The position numbers and the translations under genes were made by a program. A stretch of DNA of 64,000 nucleotides from Paenibacillus sp. yr247 (GTDB taxonomy: Bacteria; Bacillota; Bacilli; Paenibacillales; NBRC-103111), in assembly GCF_900103825.1 (NCBI RefSeq), contig NZ_FNIF01000017.1, forward strand, positions 39,388 to 103,387. Direction: 5' to 3'. The notes beneath the pieces are model-generated. The model did not search any database. It was not told where the DNA came from and saw nothing but the letters and a program-made list of their open reading frames with translations. Of this stretch, positions 9,549-17,780 are shown in pieces. Each line of letters starts with the position of its first letter. Position 1 is the stretch's first letter.

Positions 9549-10021
9549 CTATACTATTTCGCTTTCCCGGAAACATCCGACTTCCTCAACCGCCATATTG
9601 GCATCCGGCGAATCAAAATCGGGGTCGTTCCCCCAGATTTGATACTGCATCTTCTGTAGGCTTTTTCCATTTAAGCAAATCAAGTAAGATTGAAACATTG
9701 ATGACCAACTACAGCTGATCTCACCTGCTCTTGGGAGATCCTATGCTGGATCCAAAAATGGTAGACCATTTTCGCCTCCTCTACTAATGAACGATCCAGC
9801 AAGTTTCCCAAGATACTCCTTGCTTAGATTCTTCCCATTATTGCAAGCGTAAGCCTCCGACAATTGTCAAAAGCTCGATCTGTATGCCACTTGGCTTCAA
9901 TGCCGCTTTTAACAACGTCTGAAGCATCTAAGTTTTTCCCATAGTAATTTAGGAACTCAAGAGTGTCACCTAACTCCACAAGACAATTGTTCTTATCCCC
10001 ATTTCTTTTTAACCCCCACAC
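9549..10021 (-). pseudogene. degraded gene of unknown function, in-frame stop plus frameshift
   Basis: A GTG-started frame (MWGLKRNGDKNN...LTLAIMGRI) stops at 9824 and then stays open in the same frame as ARSILGNLLDRSLVEEAKMVYHFWIQ... to a stop at 9680. A one-base shift near 9685 leads into ...LICLNGKSLQKMQYQIWGNDPDFDSPD, ending at 9549. Joined, they give about 155 codons of ordinary composition. A good Shine-Dalgarno (GAGGAGG) sits before the internal ATG at 9769, so two short peptides could still be made. I do not recognise the protein. Treating the pieces as one broken gene is an inference from frame continuity. Confidence 0.35.
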
Positions 10022-10230
10022 AATAAATAAAAATCAATCTTTCATAAGCATATTGACCCAACATCATTGTACCATATACTGGAATTTGTTTGCTCGTTTC
10101 GTTCAATTTTTACTTCTAATTGACGAATAGCTGTGAAATTCCATATATATACAGCAAACACAAACAGTCTTCTGGATGTTAACTAGCCCTAACTATCCTT
10201 ACGAATCCTGCTCCCACTACCGAGTTAAAA

Positions 10231-10261
10231 CGAAAAAAAGCCCTCTCGATGACGAGAAGGG
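10231..10261 (-). terminator. intrinsic terminator 3' of the retron RT remnant
   Basis: On the minus strand a GC-rich stem (CCCTTCTCG with CGAGAGGG, one bulge) is followed by CTTTTTTT. It is oriented to end transcription from the RT remnant at 10420-10926. The stretch around it, 10022-10419, otherwise shows no gene; a second short hairpin (GGGGAAT...ATTCCCC) lies at 10412-10429. Confidence 0.5.
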
Positions 10262-10419
10262 ACAATCCACATTAACATCTCCTCCGTTATTCCCATTCCA
10301 AGTATACAGTGAAAACAAAACACGATTATGTCAGAAGGAATAGTGTTTGCTCTAGAAATATATTGGATCTATTCAATCAACTTAAAGCACAGTAAACGTA
10401 AATTACAAAAAGGGGAATC

Positions 10420-10926
10420 TCAATTCCCCCAATTAATCTCATCAAGTTTTTTCAAGAATTCCATACCTTCATCTGGTTCTAACATTTTTATGAAATTAGC
10501 CATACCATATAGGTATTCTTTAAAATATGATTTGCTTTCAGACTCATTTTTTTCAAGTGACTATAAACACCAAATTTTTTGCAATAATAAATATGTTGTT
10601 CAAGTCGTTTTTTATTAGTCCGCATTCATCTTTACTGCAAGAGCCAATAACCTCTTATCCACTCTTTTACAAATAATATTTTCGATAGAGGGGCTGGAAG
10701 GCGCCCCCTGAGGTAGAGCACCATTGAATGTAGTCAATGCAGCTAAAGAATATGATAGTTCTTTGGTATAGCCATGATCGTAGAACATATAGAATACATG
10801 CTCAAATTTAATACTAGGAAAAAAGTTATTAATATCTATGTTAAGAACTAATTTATTCTTCGTGTGTATTAAAGCATTATCTTTAATATTTCTTCCTTTC
10901 ACAAATCCATAAGCAGACTCATACAA
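10420..10926 (-). pseudogene. retron-type reverse transcriptase remnant, catalytic core deleted
   Basis: The upstream part reads YESAYGFVKGRNIKDNA, then VLNIDINNFFPSIKFEHVF and LPQGAPSSPSIENIICKRVD. These are the palm motifs before the YADD box of retron/group II-like RTs. The frame stops at KMNAD. Immediately after, in another frame, comes the retron-type thumb and tail: KKRLEQHIYYCKKFGVYSHL, a slip in an A-run, then YLYGMANFIKMLEPDEGMEFL to a stop at 10420. The YADD motif and roughly 100 residues are therefore missing, and the N-terminus is cut at 10926. No msr/msd RNA can be placed because that upstream region is gone. The product cannot be an active RT. Confidence 0.75.
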
Positions 10927-11044
10927 AAGATTGAAGTAAACGAAGACGGTTCAATCAAAGCAATACACTACAATATTTCCAGTCCTCAATCCGTTAGGGC
11001 ATTGGAGCAACAAGGGCTTAGGATTATTCCTGCCCCTTCCATTT
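10921..11044 (+). pseudogene. C-terminal gene fragment abutting rlmD, possibly a serine recombinase tail
   Basis: A plus-strand frame reads IQKIEVNEDGSIKAIHYNIS, then SPQSVRALEQQGLRIIPAPS. It has ordinary codon use and then runs without a stop into the antisense of rlmD. It has no start and begins exactly where RT homology ends, so it is a truncated tail. The (K)IEVNEDGSIK-hydrophobic pattern resembles C-terminal ends of large serine recombinases, a class known to insert into rum/rlmD-type genes in streptococci. The match is loose and another family is possible. Confidence 0.3.
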
Positions 11045-12541
11045 TAGTAACACTGAGCACTCCACATGCACCGTATGCGGAAACATATCCACAGGCGTCA
11101 CCTCGACGACGGTATAACCGCCGTCAACCAGCACGCGCAAGTCGCGCGCGAGTGTCGATGCGCTGCACGACACGTAGACGACGCGTCGCGGCTGCAGCTC
11201 GAGGATCGTCGTCAGCAGCGCCGGGTCGCAGCCCTTGCGCGGCGGGTCCACCACGATCACGTCGGGACGAACGCCCTGACGTGTCCACTCGGGGAGGACC
11301 ACTTCCGCTGGGCCTGCCTCGAAGTGCACGTTCGACATGCCGTTTAACTCGGCATTCTTCCGTGCATCCGAGATCGCCTCCTCGACGATCTCGACTCCAT
11401 ATACCTGTCCCGCCTTCTGGGCGAGGAAAAGGGAAATCGTACCGATGCCGCAATAGGCATCGATCACAACTTCATCGCCGGTCAGCGCGGCGTACTCAAG
11501 TGCCTTCCCATACAACACTTGTGTTTGTACGGGGTTCACTTGAAAGAAGGATCGCGCGGAAATTGCAAATTTCACATCGCCGATATAGTCATAGATGACT
11601 TCGCTGCCCCACAGGACGCGAGTCTCATCCCCAAAAATAACATTCGTCTGCTTCACATTAATGTTATGGCAAATGCTCTTCACGCCGGGCAGCGCGGCAC
11701 GAATGCCAGCGACCCACTCGGCAACACGAGGAATCTCGGTGCCGTTGGTCACGAGCACGACCATGATCTCTCCCGTGCGGAAGCCGACTTTGACGACGAC
11801 GTGGCGCAGCAGTCCGGCATTACGCTCTTCATCATAAGCGCGAATACCAAGACGCGCGCCGATCTCTTTCACTCGAGCAACGACTTCGTCGTTCGACTCA
11901 TGTTGAATCAAACACTCATCCATATTGATGATGCGATGACTACCCTGTGCGTAGAATCCACCGATGAGTCCACCCTGCTCTTCACCAAAAGGAACCTGAG
12001 CCTTGTTCCGATACCGCCACGGATCGGTCATCCCCAGCGTGGGATGGACAACAATGCCCTCCTCACTAGTCGCAGCATCCAATCGACCTAGTATTGGTTC
12101 CCCCGCAACCTGCAGCTTCCCAATCCGCTGCAAATTATCCACCACCTGCTGGCGCTTCACGCGAAGCTGCGCCTCATAGCTAAGATGCTGCAGCTGACAG
12201 CCGCCGCACTCCTCATATATCCCACAATCCGGCTTAACCCGGTCCGTGCTCTCCTCCAACAATTGCACCAAACCCGCATGCCCATACTGTTTCTTCAGAT
12301 GCTCCACCCGCACAAGCGCACGCTCACCAGGCAGCGCACCAGCAACAAAAAGGGTAAAGCCGTTCACACGGCCTACCCCTTCGCCATCATGGCTGATCCC
12401 AATAATCTCAGCCTCATATTGCTGCCCGATCTGTACCGGCAGATCAGCCATCCAAGCCGGCGCTGCCTTCGCGACGGACTTCCCAGCTTTACGATCTTTA
12501 TGTTTACCTGACACTGAGCCAGAACTACCTTTTGCTCTCAT
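11024..12541 (-). CDS. rlmD: 23S rRNA (uracil-C5)-methyltransferase, RlmD/RlmCD family
   Basis: A 505-aa SAM-dependent RNA m5U methyltransferase; in B. subtilis the orthologue RlmCD modifies U747 and U1939 of 23S rRNA. After a basic N-terminal extension (~30 residues) comes a TRAM domain (~36-95). The iron-sulphur cluster cysteines are C106, C112 and C115 (CGIYEECGGC), with a later Cys in NMDECLIQH. The Rossmann methyltransferase half has VIDAYCGIGTISL, VVDPPRKGCD and the catalytic Cys in VYVSCSAST. It follows dgkB with an 87-bp gap, the same order as B. subtilis dgkB-yefA. The C-terminus (HVECSVLLKWKGQE) looks intact although the island junction lies right behind it. Confidence 0.95.
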   Translation of the reverse strand: MRAKGSSGSVSGKHKDRKAGKSVAKAAPAWMADLPVQIGQQYEAEIIGISHDGEGVGRVNGFTLFVAGALPGERALVRVEHLKKQYGHAGLVQLLEESTDRVKPDCGIYEECGGCQLQHLSYEAQLRVKRQQVVDNLQRIGKLQVAGEPILGRLDAATSEEGIVVHPTLGMTDPWRYRNKAQVPFGEEQGGLIGGFYAQGSHRIINMDECLIQHESNDEVVARVKEIGARLGIRAYDEERNAGLLRHVVVKVGFRTGEIMVVLVTNGTEIPRVAEWVAGIRAALPGVKSICHNINVKQTNVIFGDETRVLWGSEVIYDYIGDVKFAISARSFFQVNPVQTQVLYGKALEYAALTGDEVVIDAYCGIGTISLFLAQKAGQVYGVEIVEEAISDARKNAELNGMSNVHFEAGPAEVVLPEWTRQGVRPDVIVVDPPRKGCDPALLTTILELQPRRVVYVSCSASTLARDLRVLVDGGYTVVEVTPVDMFPHTVHVECSVLLKWKGQE

Positions 12542-12628
12542 ATGACCCTCACTTTAATAAATAACTAAAATTAAACAATTGCTCACTAGATTTGGCGCGG
12601 CACGCAGGAGGAAAGATTTAATTCGTCC

Positions 12629-13597
12629 CTACTCATTCTCCTCATTCCCATTCACTCTAAAAGGCGTGGTCAAGGTATTCAAAAACGTCTTCTTATAAAT
12701 CGACTGTCCCGATTGATCCACAATAACCTGCAAATGACTCTTCAGATTCGTCATGACACAAGGCAGCGTGCCCCCGAACTCCCCATCCAAATTCAACTGG
12801 ACGTAGTCCGGCGAATTGATCTCAATATGATTCGTCTGGAAATAAATTAGGTTCGGATCGCTCAGATGCTCGCCGCGCAGAGCGAGTGTAACAACTCTGA
12901 TAAACTCTGCAAGATTACACTTGCGCAAGATCAGCACGTCGAACAATCCATCATTCATACTCGCGTCCGGAGCCAGCTTCTCAAATCCGCCGACGGAGTT
13001 GGAGTTGCCGACGAGGAACATCATGACTTCATCATGAAATTCAAACTCGCCTGCTTTGACATACAGCTCAATCGGCTTCAGCCTAGGCAGCTTCTCCAGT
13101 CCCTTCATATAATAGGCCAGCTGGCCGATTATCGTCTTGAGCTTGCTGGGAACTTCGTAGGTCAGCTCGGTCATCGAGCCTCCGCCGGCGATATTAATGA
13201 AGTATCGGTTGTTAATTTTGCCTACATCGATGTCCGTTGTGTACTGCTGAACGATCAGGTCGCAGGCCTGCTCCAAATTCTTAGGTATGCCAAGTGCACG
13301 AGCAAAATCGTTCGTCGTCCCCAGCGGTAGAATACCAAGAGGCGGTCGGCCCTCTTTTTCCGCCATACCGTTGACCACTTCACACAAGGTGCCGTCTCCG
13401 CCTGCGGCTATGATGAGATCGAAGCCTCGTCTGACGGCCTCAGACGCCGCTAGTATGGCATCCCCTTCACCGATCGTAGCGTGAGCGGATGTTTCGAAAC
13501 CGCCGCGCTCTAGGCGCTGAAGTATTTCTGGCAAACGCTTTTTCATTTCTTCCCGGCCAGAAGTCGGATTATAGATCAGTCTTGCTCTTTTGACCAT
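12629..13597 (-). CDS. dgkB: diacylglycerol kinase
   Basis: A 322-aa lipid kinase that phosphorylates diacylglycerol from lipoteichoic acid turnover back to phosphatidate. It shows the DAGK catalytic fold: IYNPTSGRE at the N-terminus, the nucleotide loop AAGGDGTLCEVVNG (~67-80), and GILPLGTTNDFARALGIP. The C-terminal beta domain holds LNLDGEFGG. Length equals B. subtilis DgkB (YerQ). Its start overlaps the end of the upstream CbiX-like gene by 22 nt, suggesting translational coupling, and rlmD follows. Confidence 0.93.
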   Translation of the reverse strand: MVKRARLIYNPTSGREEMKKRLPEILQRLERGGFETSAHATIGEGDAILAASEAVRRGFDLIIAAGGDGTLCEVVNGMAEKEGRPPLGILPLGTTNDFARALGIPKNLEQACDLIVQQYTTDIDVGKINNRYFINIAGGGSMTELTYEVPSKLKTIIGQLAYYMKGLEKLPRLKPIELYVKAGEFEFHDEVMMFLVGNSNSVGGFEKLAPDASMNDGLFDVLILRKCNLAEFIRVVTLALRGEHLSDPNLIYFQTNHIEINSPDYVQLNLDGEFGGTLPCVMTNLKSHLQVIVDQSGQSIYKKTFLNTLTTPFRVNGNEENE

Positions 13598-14382
13598 TGC
13601 GTCTCATCACCTGTTTCGCCTTCTGAGATTTCTGAAGCTATCTGCTTCTCGATCCATTTGGAAATTAGCGGACTAGGCAGCAGCGCCTGTCCATTGTACT
13701 TATATGCGAACCCCTCCATGCGAGAAGGGATAACCTTATTCGTGAAATAGCCCTCACTTAGAAAAAGCGGCGCAACGACTACTGTATGCTTAGGCTTCTT
13801 CCGGGCCCACCATGTCATCTTCCGTTTCACTTGATCTGGCAAAAGCATAGCGACATCCGCCTCGTCGTAGCCGCCTAACGCTTTCAACCGCTCTGCGAGC
13901 TGCTCTAAACCTTTGCGCCACTTGAGATGGAAGCCCTTCTCCTTGCTTCCGTGACCGACTAGCAGGACGATTTCCTGACTTGGCGATGCGGACAGCTCTT
14001 TGATTTTGTCATATATAATCTCAGCAATAACAGGATCGTCATCAATTGGCGATGTGAAATGAATGCGCGCCTTGATATCAAAGGGTTCCAGATCCGTCTC
14101 CAGTATGGGCTGTTCAATCACACCTAAGGCGTAGCTGATTTCATCAATATGTGTACTCCCAGAGGACACGAACAGGGGAACGACGATCATATCCGTCACG
14201 CCTTGCGCCTCTAAGCTGTAGATGCCATCTTGAATTAATCGGCCTTCCACCAACTCTAGATAGGAAGCGTAAATGGGAACATCCTTCGGCATTCGGACAG
14301 CAGAAACGGCATCATCAACCAGCTGAACCCAGCCTTCATCCCGAGATCCATGGCTTATGACCAGCACACCATAATGGCTCAT
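13576..14382 (-). CDS. CbiX/SirB-like sirohydrochlorin chelatase family protein
   Basis: A 268-aa two-domain chelatase-fold protein. The N-terminal repeat begins VLVISHGSRDEGW and the second repeat has LLVGHGSKEKGFHLKWRKG. Each carries the His typical of CbiX/SirB, which insert Co or Fe into sirohydrochlorin. VPLFVSSGSTHIDEISYALG and VVAPLFLSEGYFTNKVIPSR are the matching metal-site regions. I chose the start MSHYGVLV because GGTGGGG precedes it; an ATG at 14409 is possible. There are no other cobalamin or sirohaem genes nearby, so the physiological metal is unclear. Confidence 0.75.
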   Translation of the reverse strand: MSHYGVLVISHGSRDEGWVQLVDDAVSAVRMPKDVPIYASYLELVEGRLIQDGIYSLEAQGVTDMIVVPLFVSSGSTHIDEISYALGVIEQPILETDLEPFDIKARIHFTSPIDDDPVIAEIIYDKIKELSASPSQEIVLLVGHGSKEKGFHLKWRKGLEQLAERLKALGGYDEADVAMLLPDQVKRKMTWWARKKPKHTVVVAPLFLSEGYFTNKVIPSRMEGFAYKYNGQALLPSPLISKWIEKQIASEISEGETGDETQWSKEQD

Positions 14383-14470
14383 TGTGTTTTCCCCACCCGT
14401 TCTAACCAAGCCTCTAATCCTATGCTAACGAATGTGTTCCCACATGTCAATTGAACCTCGGATAAACAGG

Positions 14471-14503
14471 AAAAATCCCGCATTACGCGAAGTAATGCAG
14501 GAT
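14471..14503 (-). terminator. intrinsic terminator downstream of yerC
   Basis: Minus-strand stem CCTGCATTAC / GTAATGCGGG with a short UUCG-type loop, followed by ATTTTT. It separates yerC from the CbiX-like/dgkB/rlmD unit. Confidence 0.8.
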
Positions 14504-14528
14504 CTTGAACAATTGGAGAACAAACCAT

Positions 14529-14819
14529 TTAACGGTCTAAACGATCCAGCGTAAGCACATAGCCGTCATTTCCGTAATTCAGGCATCTTTTGACCCGAGA
14601 GATGGTTGCTGTTGATGCGCCTGTTTCGGCTTCGATCTGGTTATACGTACAGCCCTTGCGCAGCATGCGAGCAACCTCTAGACGCTGGGAAAGCGATTGA
14701 ATCTCATTCACTGTGCATAAGTCGTCAAAAAAGACGTAGCACTCCTCGATATCTTTGAGCGTCAGTACAGCTTCAAAAAGCTGGTCTATTGCTTTATCAT
14801 TTAATTTTTTTAATTGCAT
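14529..14819 (-). CDS. yerC: TrpR-like YerC/YecD family DNA-binding protein
   Basis: 96 residues, the usual size of the family. It has a TrpR-superfamily helix-turn-helix: NEIQSLSQRLEVARML, then CTYNQIEAETGASTATISRVKRCL (residues ~38-80), where GASTATISRVKR is the recognition helix. B. subtilis yerC lies in the same yer neighbourhood downstream of the pur operon. It is a monocistronic unit ending in its own terminator. The DNA target is unknown. Confidence 0.88.
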   Translation of the reverse strand: MQLKKLNDKAIDQLFEAVLTLKDIEECYVFFDDLCTVNEIQSLSQRLEVARMLRKGCTYNQIEAETGASTATISRVKRCLNYGNDGYVLTLDRLDR

Positions 14820-15057
14820 ACGTTGTCAACTCCCAGTGGAAATGCATGTTAGCTTATAAGATCAGTAAGCTCCATTTTAACATTCGACATGTCACCAGTA
14901 AATCCTTCCTTTAGCTTTGCGAAACGTTAAAATTTCTATGCGTTAATGAGCTGAATTATAACAAATAACCAATACCCGTGACATTCGTCTATACCAATGG
15001 TAGGCAAGTGACATATCCTGTAGGAGAAAAATCTGATAAAAAGGATCGTGAATCCTA

Positions 15058-15693
15058 GTGAGCAACCAAAGACAAATCATTGGTAATGGTGGTAATCGTC
15101 CTGAAGTTCATACAAGAAGCTTGACTTTACCTCCGCAAATTGGTGATGGCGGCTTCGGCCAATATCCAGGCATAGGCGGTAATCCGTTCTCGGGTTTCGG
15201 GCAAGGCGGAGGGTTCGAAGGAGGCGGCAATTTATTTGGAGGGGCCCCTAGCAGTAATGCTGGCGGTGGATTTTTTGGCGGCGGCGGTGGTGGCGGACTT
15301 TTTGGCGGTGGCAACCCCAGCGGCGCCGGTGGCGGAGGAGGAGGGAATTTCCTCAGCAACCTTTTAGGCGGTGGCGGTGGTGCAGGCGGTGCCTCATCTA
15401 ACCCGCTGAGCGGATTGAACCTGAAGCAAATCTCAGGCTTTGTTGAGCGTATGGGTGGTATCGACGGCATCATCGGTACGATGGGCAAGGTCCAGAAATT
15501 CATCAGCACTTTTCAACAAATGGCGCCTATGTTTAGAACACTTTTTAAATCTATTGGTAAAGGAAAGGTGAATTCAGCGGAAGAATTGGAGGAAATATTC
15601 AAACCCAAACCCAAACGCCGTAAGAAATCAAGTTCGGCCTCTAGAAGAAAAGGCAGTTCAACATCCGGACCAACCAAACGCAAACGCAAATAG
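15058..15693 (+). CDS. glycine-rich YqfQ/VrrA-like protein, probable spore-associated
   Basis: 211 residues from a GTG start with AAGGAT upstream. Residues ~25-115 are almost entirely Gly/Phe/Asn/Pro repeats (GGGGGGLFGGG types). They are followed by a conserved helical segment MGKVQKFISTFQQMAPMFRT, and a Lys/Arg/Ser tail KRRKKSSSASRRKGSS. This order (Gly-rich, then a ~40-residue hydrophobic helix, then a basic tail) is that of YqfQ/VrrA-like proteins of Bacillales, which are linked to spores. It reads opposite to its neighbours, divergently from yerC, with ~240 bp of promoter space between them. Function by family resemblance only. Confidence 0.65.
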   Translation: MSNQRQIIGNGGNRPEVHTRSLTLPPQIGDGGFGQYPGIGGNPFSGFGQGGGFEGGGNLFGGAPSSNAGGGFFGGGGGGGLFGGGNPSGAGGGGGGNFLSNLLGGGGGAGGASSNPLSGLNLKQISGFVERMGGIDGIIGTMGKVQKFISTFQQMAPMFRTLFKSIGKGKVNSAEELEEIFKPKPKRRKKSSSASRRKGSSTSGPTKRKRK

Positions 15694-15734
15694 GATTATC
15701 CTAGGGTCAAAATAATTCAAAAAAACGCACGAGA

Positions 15735-15775
15735 AAGCCGCCTCGTCTTGGCTCTTAACCCAAGCAGGGCGGCTT
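15735..15775. terminator. terminator between the YqfQ-like gene and yerB
   Basis: Stem AAGCCGCC / GGCGGCTT with an inner stem CTTGG / CCAAG. It lies between two convergent genes and can serve both; the flanking A and T runs are short. Confidence 0.6.
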
Positions 15776-15792
15776 CTTGGCGACTATCGAAG

Positions 15793-16872
15793 CTACTCCA
15801 TTTTAAGCGCTGTCCCCTCCGGCACAATCTGAACCCATGTGTTGCCCGGCAGCAGAGGCACTTCTTTGCCATCGCTCGCATAGGCGCGCAGCATACCGTT
15901 CTTGCGTTCCCATGTAATTTGCTGAGACTTGCCTTCTTGGAAAATCATACCTTTACCAGGTCCGAAAACGTCGACCTCACGGCGCCCCTCTTTGTCCACA
16001 ATCTTATGCTTGCTTTCCAGCACCAGCAGATTTTTGGTTTGCAGCTGTTTGCCGGTTTCTTTATCCACGTGCGGCTTGCCCTCCATACTACGCTTGTACA
16101 CACCTTGTGCAGCATTGTATTCGTAAGAAGCGAAATACCCTTGAATATACGGAATTTGAATATAGTTGACGGCAGCGCCGGTTAGCTTATTGTGGCCATC
16201 CTTGGCAAAAGTGAGCAGCGGTCCGTTCCATTCGGAGCGGAATTTGCGCGCCTCTGCTCCCTGCTTCATTTTATCCACAGAGGTATAGAGATTGTGCGGT
16301 GCCTTGCGATCGGTCGCGCGCCAGTAGTAGGCGCCATCGCCATACACTTCATCGAGATGGGCCAGCTTGCGGCCTGCCATCATATCCATCGCTTCCTGAC
16401 TCCAGCCGGCATGGACGATAACTGCATCGAGCGCGTCGCCGATCTCTACAAAATATGGGCGGATGCTGCGCACAGGACCAATGGTCTTCGCCTCTTGGCT
16501 TTGGAAGACCGAGACGAATCTAGTAATCTCGCCCTCTGCGAGAATCTCATAGACGATGTCGGCCTGATCTAGGCCGGTTTGGGGCCTGGCTTGCGGAGCA
16601 TTTTCCACCATGACCATGAAGGGCCGGCTCTTCACTTCTTTGGCGGTGGGTAAACCCGTTAGCGGAAATTTGTAGGGCTGCTCCGTGTCCATGACTGTAG
16701 TAACAGGCTTGGTTGCTGGCGTTGCGGCGGCAGATGTCGCTTCAGCGGCATTCGGGCTGGTCGATGGCAAGGAGGCAGGCGTATCGCTGCACCCGGCGAT
16801 GGTTATGACAGAGCATCCAAGGACAAGCCAGGCGCTAAGGTTTTTTTTACGGAATAATGGCAATGATTTCAA
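15793..16872 (-). CDS. yerB: DUF3048 lipoprotein, YerB family
   Basis: 359 residues with a lipoprotein signal: basic start, hydrophobic stretch WLVLGCSVITIAGC, lipobox Cys at ~28. A Ser/Thr/Ala-rich linker follows to ~60. The DUF3048 body begins KFPLTGLPTAKEVKSRPFMV and includes VENAPQARPQTGLDQADIVYE and IGPVRSIRPYFVEIG. It ends with an SH3-like C-terminal domain (YIQIPYIQGYFASYEY; GNTWVQIVP). It is probably anchored on the outer face of the membrane. B. subtilis yerB sits next to yerC downstream of the pur operon, so the neighbourhood is conserved. Biochemical function unknown. Confidence 0.88.
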   Translation of the reverse strand: MKSLPLFRKKNLSAWLVLGCSVITIAGCSDTPASLPSTSPNAAEATSAAATPATKPVTTVMDTEQPYKFPLTGLPTAKEVKSRPFMVMVENAPQARPQTGLDQADIVYEILAEGEITRFVSVFQSQEAKTIGPVRSIRPYFVEIGDALDAVIVHAGWSQEAMDMMAGRKLAHLDEVYGDGAYYWRATDRKAPHNLYTSVDKMKQGAEARKFRSEWNGPLLTFAKDGHNKLTGAAVNYIQIPYIQGYFASYEYNAAQGVYKRSMEGKPHVDKETGKQLQTKNLLVLESKHKIVDKEGRREVDVFGPGKGMIFQEGKSQQITWERKNGMLRAYASDGKEVPLLPGNTWVQIVPEGTALKME

Positions 16873-17026
16873 CAGGGCTGCACCTCTTCTCTTAATCGTT
16901 CGTTCTAGTAAATGTATATTCTAGCGATGAGAAAAATAGAAGACTTTTTGTGCAAGCGAACTACAGGCAGTTGGACCCGCCACTGTTATTAGGTATAGTA
17001 GAAAGAGATTCAGACACGATGATGTA

Positions 17027-17215
17027 ATTCATACATCAAATTAGCCTCGAACAGCCATGTGGAGAGGGTTTTGATGCAAAACTTACATCAAATTAGCCCC
17101 AAACTCGTTGATTTAGCTCAATCCGTCTAATTTTGATGCACTTTTTGCACGTTCTACGGCTAGATACGCTTATCCATTGAGAAATGCTGTACTTTTTACA
17201 TCATCATAAAGAAAC
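17027..17215. repeat. intergenic TGATG-family short repeats (16873-17293 gap)
   Basis: The 420-bp gap before the DCC-family gene holds no gene. It has two copies of ACATCAAATTAGCC (near 17033 and 17084), TTTTGATGCACTTTTTGCA (near 17132), and ATGCTGTACTTTTTACATCA (near 17184). The last is the reverse complement of a motif in the purN-purH gap near 23184. Confidence 0.5.
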
Positions 17216-17293
17216 AGCTTAGGATTAGCCCCAAATTTAAAGTAAGTTTAGCACTGAGCATCATTCCTACTCGCCCAAAAAGGAGGCTATCCC

Positions 17294-17707
17294 ATGACCA
17301 TGACAATCGATGACAAGGCCATTATTTTGTTCGATGGCGTCTGTAATTTGTGCAGCGGAGCCGTGCAGTTCATCCTGCGGAACGACCCCAAAGGGATTTT
17401 TCGCTTTGCTTCCTTGCAATCGGATATCGGCCAAAAGCTGCTCGAGCAGCACAATATACCTACGGACAATATCAGCACCATTGTTCTGATCGAGGGCGGC
17501 CGCTCCTATACCCGTTCAACTGCGGCGCTGCGCATTGCCCGGCGTTTGCGTGGCGCTTGGCCCATGGCGTATGCGGCCATCCTTATTCCCGCTCCGCTGA
17601 GGAATCTGGGTTATGCTTTCGTGGCGCGCAACCGCTATCGCTGGTTTGGCAAAACCGAGCACTGCATGCTGCCAAAGCCTGAGTTCAAGCAGCGATTTCT
17701 AGATTAG
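17294..17707 (+). CDS. DCC1-like thiol-disulfide oxidoreductase family protein (DUF393)
   Basis: 137 residues. The family-defining DGVCNLC motif (Cys17 and Cys20) opens the protein, followed by FASLQSDIGQKLLEQ, STIVLIEGGRSYTRSTAALRI, and a C-terminal NRYRWFGKTEHCMLP. This is the full-length DCC/YuxK layout, predicted to be a thioredoxin-like redox protein; substrates are unknown. AAGGAGG lies 8 nt before the ATG. It is a single plus-strand gene between minus-strand units. Confidence 0.88.
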   Translation: MTMTIDDKAIILFDGVCNLCSGAVQFILRNDPKGIFRFASLQSDIGQKLLEQHNIPTDNISTIVLIEGGRSYTRSTAALRIARRLRGAWPMAYAAILIPAPLRNLGYAFVARNRYRWFGKTEHCMLPKPEFKQRFLD

Positions 17708-17780
17708 AGATCGGCGGGGATTTGCGGGTTTGCTTAGTCGTAATCGCATTCATTTCCCCCCTTTACTCGGGTTCTGATGG

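Noticed and set aside
11002..11598. 198-codon plus-strand frame opposite rlmD
   Set aside because: Arg/Ser/Pro-rich antisense shadow in GC-rich DNA; rlmD on the other strand has full family motifs. Only the first ~40 codons upstream of rlmD may be a real gene tail.
15108..15509. 133-codon proline-rich frame opposite the glycine-rich gene
   Set aside because: Mirror image of Gly codons (GGN to NCC); no independent start signal.
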